This document shows positions 22,179-25,707 of a DNA stretch of 25,707 nucleotides, piece after piece. A model generated the notes under the pieces. It saw only the letters and a program-made list of their open reading frames with translations, made no database searches and was not told the DNA's origin. Source of the stretch: Cyanobium gracile_A (GTDB taxonomy: Bacteria; Cyanobacteriota; Cyanobacteriia; PCC-6307; Cyanobiaceae); NCBI RefSeq assembly GCF_034931305.1, contig NZ_JAYGHY010000039.1, positions 1 through 25,707 on the forward strand. Direction: 5' to 3'. The position numbers and the translations under genes are program-made. Position 1 is the first letter of the stretch. Every line of letters begins with the position of its first letter.

Positions 22179-22192
22179 GCGGGTGCTCGTCT

Positions 22193-22213
22193 CCAGAGGA
22201 ATTCTGGCTCTGG
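22193..22213 (-). promoter_or_regulatory. Hairpin in the lrtA 5' leader
   Basis: On the minus strand CCAGAG and CTCTGG form a perfect six-base stem around a nine-base loop, ending 14 bases before the lrtA ATG. The only Shine-Dalgarno-like string of the leader, GGAG, begins in the last two bases of this stem, so folding could hide part of it. The lrtA leader is known to influence mRNA stability in another cyanobacterium (Synechococcus PCC 7002). That this hairpin does so is inference. Confidence 0.35.
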
Positions 22214-22241
22214 GACGCCCCCAGGCTAGGAACGCAGGTGC

Positions 22242-22922
22242 ATGGCCCCCAACACTCCCGCAATTCTTTTTGAAGCCCAGGGCCCGGTGCCGTTCCCGCT
22301 GGCCTGGGACTGGCAGCGCCGTCTGCAGCGCCGCCGGCTCGACGACCCCTCCGCCCCCGACGCCCTGCTGCTGCTGCAGCACACCCCCTGCTACACCCTG
22401 GGCCGGGGGGCGAGCCTGTCCCACCTCGGTTTCGACCCCGTTCACCCGCCCCTGCCCCTCTACCGCATCGATCGGGGCGGGGAAGTCACCCACCACGGGC
22501 CCGGCCAGCTGGTGCTCTATCCGGTGCTCGACCTCCAGCGCCACGGCGGTGACCTGCACCTTTATCTGAGGGCGCTTGAGGACGTGGTGCTGGCCGTGCT
22601 GCAGGAGCTGGGGCTGGAGGGGGAGCGCATCGAGGGCCTCACCGGGGTGTGGCTCGAGGGCCGCAAGCTGGCGGCGATCGGGGTGGGGGCCCGGCGCTGG
22701 ATCAGCCAGCACGGCCTGGCCCTGAACGTGAACGGCTCCCTGGAAGGCTTCGGCGCCATCGTTCCCTGTGGTCTGGCCGACCGGCCGGTGGGACGGCTGG
22801 CGGACTGGCGGCCCAGCCTCACCCCGGAGCAGGTGGCGCCGCTGCTGCTGGCGGCCTTCGCCCGCCGCTTCGGCCTGACCCTGCGGCCCCCCGACCCGGA
22901 GGAAGGACTGGGAGAATCCTGA
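22242..22922 (+). CDS. lipB: Octanoyl-[acyl-carrier-protein]:protein N-octanoyltransferase LipB
   Basis: Transfers octanoate from ACP to the lipoyl domains of 2-oxoacid dehydrogenase E2 subunits and GcvH, the first step of lipoate synthesis. It has 226 residues. The signature RGGEVTHHGPGQ lies at 78-89, the acyl-thioester Cys176 in GAIVPCGL, and the active-site Lys142 in EGRKLAAIGV. ISQHGLALNVN is also typical. An ATG at 22242 gives the usual N-terminus; the frame has no strong Shine-Dalgarno. The pdhC gene at the right edge encodes one of the proteins LipB modifies, so the two lie in the same rightward group. Confidence 0.95.
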   Translation: MAPNTPAILFEAQGPVPFPLAWDWQRRLQRRRLDDPSAPDALLLLQHTPCYTLGRGASLSHLGFDPVHPPLPLYRIDRGGEVTHHGPGQLVLYPVLDLQRHGGDLHLYLRALEDVVLAVLQELGLEGERIEGLTGVWLEGRKLAAIGVGARRWISQHGLALNVNGSLEGFGAIVPCGLADRPVGRLADWRPSLTPEQVAPLLLAAFARRFGLTLRPPDPEEGLGES

Positions 22923-22949
22923 CCATCCGTTGCGCTGCGCCGGCTGCCC

Positions 22950-24890
22950 ATGAACGCCAGAGCCGAGATCCACTGGAGCGGCAGCGACCAGGACCGCCGC
23001 GCCCTTGCCAGCCGCCGCGACTGGAGCCAGCTCATGGGGCTGGAAGGTCTCTGGCCTGAGCTGGAGCGCCTCTATGGCTCCGAGGTGGCGCTGGATGCCC
23101 CCCATGGCCGCCATCCGGAAACACTGCGATTCGACGAGCTGCGCCAGGCGATCGATCGGGCCGCGGCGGCCTTCGCCGATCTGGGGGTCGCCAGCGGCGA
23201 CGTGGTGGCTCTGTTTGCCGAAAACGGTCCCCGCTGGCTCGTGGCCGACCAGGGACTGATGCGGGCCGGAGCGGCCGATGCCGTGCGTGGCAGCGCGGCG
23301 CCGGCCGAGGAGCTGAGGTACATCCTCGAGGACGCCGGCGCCGTGGGCCTGGTGCTGGAGTCGGCCGCCCTGCTGGAGCGGCTGGCCCTCGATGGCCCGG
23401 CCCTGGAGCAGCTGCGCTTCGTGGTGCTGCTGGAGGGGGAGGCCCCCACCACGGCGGTGGCCCTGCCTTGCCTCACCTGGGCGGCCTTCCTGGCCCGTGG
23501 TGCCTCCAGGCCCTTGCCGCCCTCCCCCACCGGGGGACCCGAGCGGCTGGCCACCCTGCTGTACACCTCAGGCACCACGGGCCAGCCCAAGGGGGTGCCC
23601 CTCAGCCACGCCAACCTGCTGCACCAGCTGCGCACCCTCGGGGTGGCGGTGTCGCCGAGCCCGGGGGATCACGTGCTTTCGGTGCTGCCGATCTGGCATG
23701 CCTACGAGCGCACGGCCGAATACTTCCTGCTGAGCTGCGGCTGCCGCCAGACCTACACCACCCTCAAGCAACTGCGTACCGACCTGCAGAAGGTGCGTCC
23801 CCAGTACCTGATCAGCGTGCCGCGGCTGTGGGAGGCCCTGCTCTCCGGCTTCGAAGACGCCCTGGCGGCCATGCCGGCCTCCCGCCAGCGTCTGCTGCGC
23901 AAGGCCCTGGCCGCCAGCCGGTCCTTCCACCGGCGCAAGCGGGTGGCCCTCAACCTCACTCTGACGCAGGAATCTCCTGCCACCCGGCTGGTGGCCGCGG
24001 CGGGTGCCCTGCTGATCTGGCCGCTGCAGGCCACGGCCGGGGCCCTGCTCTGGCCGAAGGTGCGCGGCCAGCTGGTGGGGGGGCGGCTGCGCACCGCCAT
24101 CAGCGGCGGCGGGGCCCTGGCCATCCACGTCGACGGCTTCTTCGAGGCCGTCGGCATCGAGCTGCTGGTGGGCTACGGACTCACCGAGACCAGCCCGGTG
24201 CTCGCCTGCCGCAGGCCCTGGAGCAACCGCCGCGGCAGCGCCGGGCTGCCGCTGCCGGACACCGGCCTGAAGGTGGTGGACCCCGCCACCAGGGACCTGC
24301 TGCCGGTGGGGGAGCGGGGGCTGGTGCTGGCGAAAGGTCCCCAGGTGATGGCGGGCTACCACAACAAGCCCGAGGCCACGGCCAAGGTGCTGGATGGGGA
24401 GGGCTGGTTCGACACCGGCGATCTGGGTCTGCTGCTGGCCGATGGAACCCTGGTGCTCACCGGCCGCGCCAAGGACACGATTGTGCTCAGCAGCGGCGAG
24501 AACATCGAGCCCGGCCCCCTGGAGGAGGCCCTGGTGGCCTCGCCGCTGGTGGAGCAGGTGATGCTGGTGGGCCAGGATCGCAAACAGCTTGGTGCCCTGG
24601 TGGTGCCGAAGGCGGAGACCCTGGAAGCGTTTGCCGCCGAGGCGAACCTGCCGTACCCGGGTGCCGATCCGGCCCTGCTGCGGGCCCTCGCTCGGGAGTG
24701 CAATCGTCTGCTGGCGGCCCGTCCCGGGTCACGCCCGGACGAGCGCCTCGGCGGCGTGACGCTGGTGGAGCCCTTCAGCATCGACAACGGCCTGCTCACC
24801 CAGACCCTGAAGCAACGACGGGATCGCATCGCCGATCGGGACCGGGCCGCGATCGCGGCGCTCTATGGGGAGAGCGGGTCCCATGGTTGA
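22950..24890 (+). CDS. aas: AMP-dependent fatty-acid ligase (acyl-ACP/acyl-CoA synthetase)
   Basis: A 646-residue ANL-superfamily enzyme that activates fatty acids with ATP. In cyanobacteria the corresponding gene encodes acyl-ACP synthetase (Aas), which recycles free fatty acids onto ACP; that assignment rests on the family, not on a residue I can point to. Motifs: ATP loop LLYTSGTTGQPKG at about 203-215, LPIWHAYERTAEYFLL, GYGLTETSPVLACRRPW at about 408-424, WFDTGDLGLL, and GRAKDTIVLSSGENIEPGPLEEAL, whose lysine and hinge are typical. A helical, basic insert (about 320-385, SRSFHRRKRVALNL to TAGALLWPKVRG) fits the long-chain type. It begins 27 bases after lipB. Confidence 0.92.
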   Translation: MNARAEIHWSGSDQDRRALASRRDWSQLMGLEGLWPELERLYGSEVALDAPHGRHPETLRFDELRQAIDRAAAAFADLGVASGDVVALFAENGPRWLVADQGLMRAGAADAVRGSAAPAEELRYILEDAGAVGLVLESAALLERLALDGPALEQLRFVVLLEGEAPTTAVALPCLTWAAFLARGASRPLPPSPTGGPERLATLLYTSGTTGQPKGVPLSHANLLHQLRTLGVAVSPSPGDHVLSVLPIWHAYERTAEYFLLSCGCRQTYTTLKQLRTDLQKVRPQYLISVPRLWEALLSGFEDALAAMPASRQRLLRKALAASRSFHRRKRVALNLTLTQESPATRLVAAAGALLIWPLQATAGALLWPKVRGQLVGGRLRTAISGGGALAIHVDGFFEAVGIELLVGYGLTETSPVLACRRPWSNRRGSAGLPLPDTGLKVVDPATRDLLPVGERGLVLAKGPQVMAGYHNKPEATAKVLDGEGWFDTGDLGLLLADGTLVLTGRAKDTIVLSSGENIEPGPLEEALVASPLVEQVMLVGQDRKQLGALVVPKAETLEAFAAEANLPYPGADPALLRALARECNRLLAARPGSRPDERLGGVTLVEPFSIDNGLLTQTLKQRRDRIADRDRAAIAALYGESGSHG

Positions 24891-24937
24891 CCGGATCGCC
24901 CGTGGCCTGACAGCCTGAGCCCTGCACCTCCAGTCCC

Positions 24938-25381
24938 ATGGCCGACGGCAACAGCCTGAACATCAAGCGATCGATCACGGTGCGAGCCGTGGTGACGCCG
25001 CGCTGGAAGGAAGATGCCGAGCGGGAGCTCAGCACGGCCCTCACCAACTTCGACCAGCAGCTGGCCCAGCTGGAGCAGGAGGGGCAGCGGCTGATCGACG
25101 AGATCCGTCGCCAGAGCGCCAACCCCCTCGATCCCCGGGTGCAGGAGCAGGTGGGCTCGGTGCAGCAGCAGGTGGCGGCCAAGCGGGCCGAGTTTGAGGA
25201 GCAGAAGCGCCAGGTGCTCGAACAGCAGCGCCAGGTGCGCGAACTCGAGATGGAGCAGGTGGTGGAGCAGGGGCAGATCGAGAGCTTCTGCGATGTCCAG
25301 GTGGGCGACAACCTGGTGCAGAAGCTGCAGGTGGCTGTGCTGGTGCGGGACGGCGTGATTGAGGCGATCGAGGGGGGCTGA
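24938..25381 (+). CDS. YlqD-family coiled-coil protein
   Basis: A 147-residue protein of the YlqD family, function unknown. A short strand-rich start (LNIKRSITVRAVVTPRWKED) is followed by a long Gln/Glu-rich helical region (about 23-112), predicted to be a coiled coil. It ends with a small globular part, VQVGDNLVQKLQVAVLVRDGVIEAIEG. No signal peptide or membrane segment. It lies between the acyl-ACP synthetase (47-base gap) and pdhC (46-base gap) on the same strand. This position is conserved in picocyanobacteria as far as I recall, but it does not reveal a role. Confidence 0.85.
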   Translation: MADGNSLNIKRSITVRAVVTPRWKEDAERELSTALTNFDQQLAQLEQEGQRLIDEIRRQSANPLDPRVQEQVGSVQQQVAAKRAEFEEQKRQVLEQQRQVRELEMEQVVEQGQIESFCDVQVGDNLVQKLQVAVLVRDGVIEAIEGG

Positions 25382-25394
25382 TCCTTCCGCCGCC

Positions 25395-25400
25395 TAAAAT
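25395..25400 (+). promoter_or_regulatory. Possible -10 box for pdhC
   Basis: TAAAAT, one base off TATAAT, stands out in a GC-rich spacer 28 bases before the pdhC start. No -35-like hexamer is at the right distance, so the support is weak. Confidence 0.25.
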
Positions 25401-25427
25401 CCCCCCCATCACAGAGGCAGTCCCCCG

Positions 25428-25707
25428 TTGGCCACCCACGAAATCTTCATGCCGGCCCTCAGCTCCACCATGACGGAGGGCAAGATCGTGGAGTGGCTCA
25501 AGAAGCCCGGTGAACGCGTCGAGCGGGGCGAGTCGGTGCTCGTGGTCGAGTCCGACAAGGCGGACATGGACGTGGAGGCTTTCCAGGAGGGTTTTCTGGC
25601 GGCTGTGCTGATGGAAGCGGGCAGCACCGCACCAGTGGGTGAAACGATCGGTCTGATCGTGGAAACCGAAGCGGAGATCGCGGCGGCCAAGGCGGCGGCC
25701 CCCGCAC
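25428..25707 (+). CDS. pdhC: Dihydrolipoamide acetyltransferase (E2 of pyruvate dehydrogenase), 3'-truncated by the window edge
   Basis: The first 93 codons of the E2 subunit, starting at a TTG (ATHEIFMPALSSTMTEGKI follows it). GAGG lies nine bases before the TTG. An internal ATG at 25449 would remove the first strand of the domain, and no ATG lies upstream in frame. The visible part is one lipoyl domain; the lipoylated Lys44 is in VVESDKADMDVE, and GFLAAVLMEAGSTAPVGETIGLIVE completes the fold. An Ala-rich linker begins at the window edge. The sequence is the cyanobacterial/plastid PdhC type. LipB encoded at 22242 supplies the octanoyl group for Lys44. Confidence 0.95.
   Translation, partial: MATHEIFMPALSSTMTEGKIVEWLKKPGERVERGESVLVVESDKADMDVEAFQEGFLAAVLMEAGSTAPVGETIGLIVETEAEIAAAKAAAPA

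Noticed and set aside
22179..23114. Extension of the lrtA frame far upstream (to 23114)
   Set aside because: The added sequence is the antisense of lipB. The ATG at 22178 gives the exact HPF N-terminus.
23468..24910. A 480-codon + strand frame inside the acyl-ACP synthetase gene
   Set aside because: Out-of-frame reading of a gene whose in-frame product has all ANL-family motifs.
1..25707. CRISPR arrays, tRNA/rRNA genes, transposases, phage or toxin-antitoxin genes
   Set aside because: Read for on both strands; no spaced repeat series, cloverleaf or characteristic protein motif was seen. The window is mainly core genome.

Overview
The window is a dense, G+C-rich stretch of chromosome (about 70% in most genes) from a cyanobacterium. 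It most resembles a Cyanobium/Synechococcus-type picocyanobacterium. The evidence is a C-DES-type cystine lyase, Ycf46, a cyanobacterial YidC with a large periplasmic insert, DUF2808, LrtA, YlqD and PdhC, together with two gene orders I know from that group: sppA-aroH-DUF2808-rpmH-rnpA-PH-yidC-DUF177-ycf46, and recO-deoC-lrtA diverging from lipB-acyl-ACP synthetase-ylqD-pdhC. I support 28 protein genes, two of them cut by the window edges (murE on the left, pdhC on the right). I see no tRNA, rRNA, CRISPR array, insertion sequence or prophage.

Layout. 1-2091 (+): the end of murE, then the water channel aqpZ. 2058-5017 (-): a cystine lyase that overlaps aqpZ tail to tail, a secreted SGNH/GDSL hydrolase with a sorting-signal-like C-terminus, and a small membrane protein. 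The stretch at about 3320-4760 is visibly poorer in G+C than its surroundings and looks accessory. 5179-11296 (-): a core run reading sppA, aroH, DUF2808, rpmH, rnpA, PH-domain protein, yidC, DUF177 and ycf46. It couples ribosome and RNase P production to membrane-protein insertion. 11401-15498 (+): an EamA transporter, a GT4-type glycosyltransferase and an ArnT-like membrane glycosyltransferase. 15495-22178 (-): lrtA, deoC, recO, an MFS transporter, a second GT4 glycosyltransferase, a single-domain response regulator and a sensor kinase, many with overlapping stop and start codons. 22242-25707 (+): lipB, acyl-ACP/CoA synthetase, ylqD and the lipoyl-domain start of pdhC; lipoate synthesis and a lipoylated enzyme therefore lie close together.

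The core genes are ordinary. The middle (about 11.4-20.1 kb) is a plausible envelope-glycan and transport segment with its own two-component system, placed between two conserved blocks. I did not find a clearly new defence, mobile or RNA system. The observations most worth checking are a charge-relocated active site in AroH, the low-G+C SGNH hydrolase with a PEP-CTERM-like tail plus an extra extension, two convergent gene pairs with no spacer (one sharing a CTAG double stop), a hairpin in the lrtA leader, and a short ORF with a Shine-Dalgarno between murE and aqpZ.
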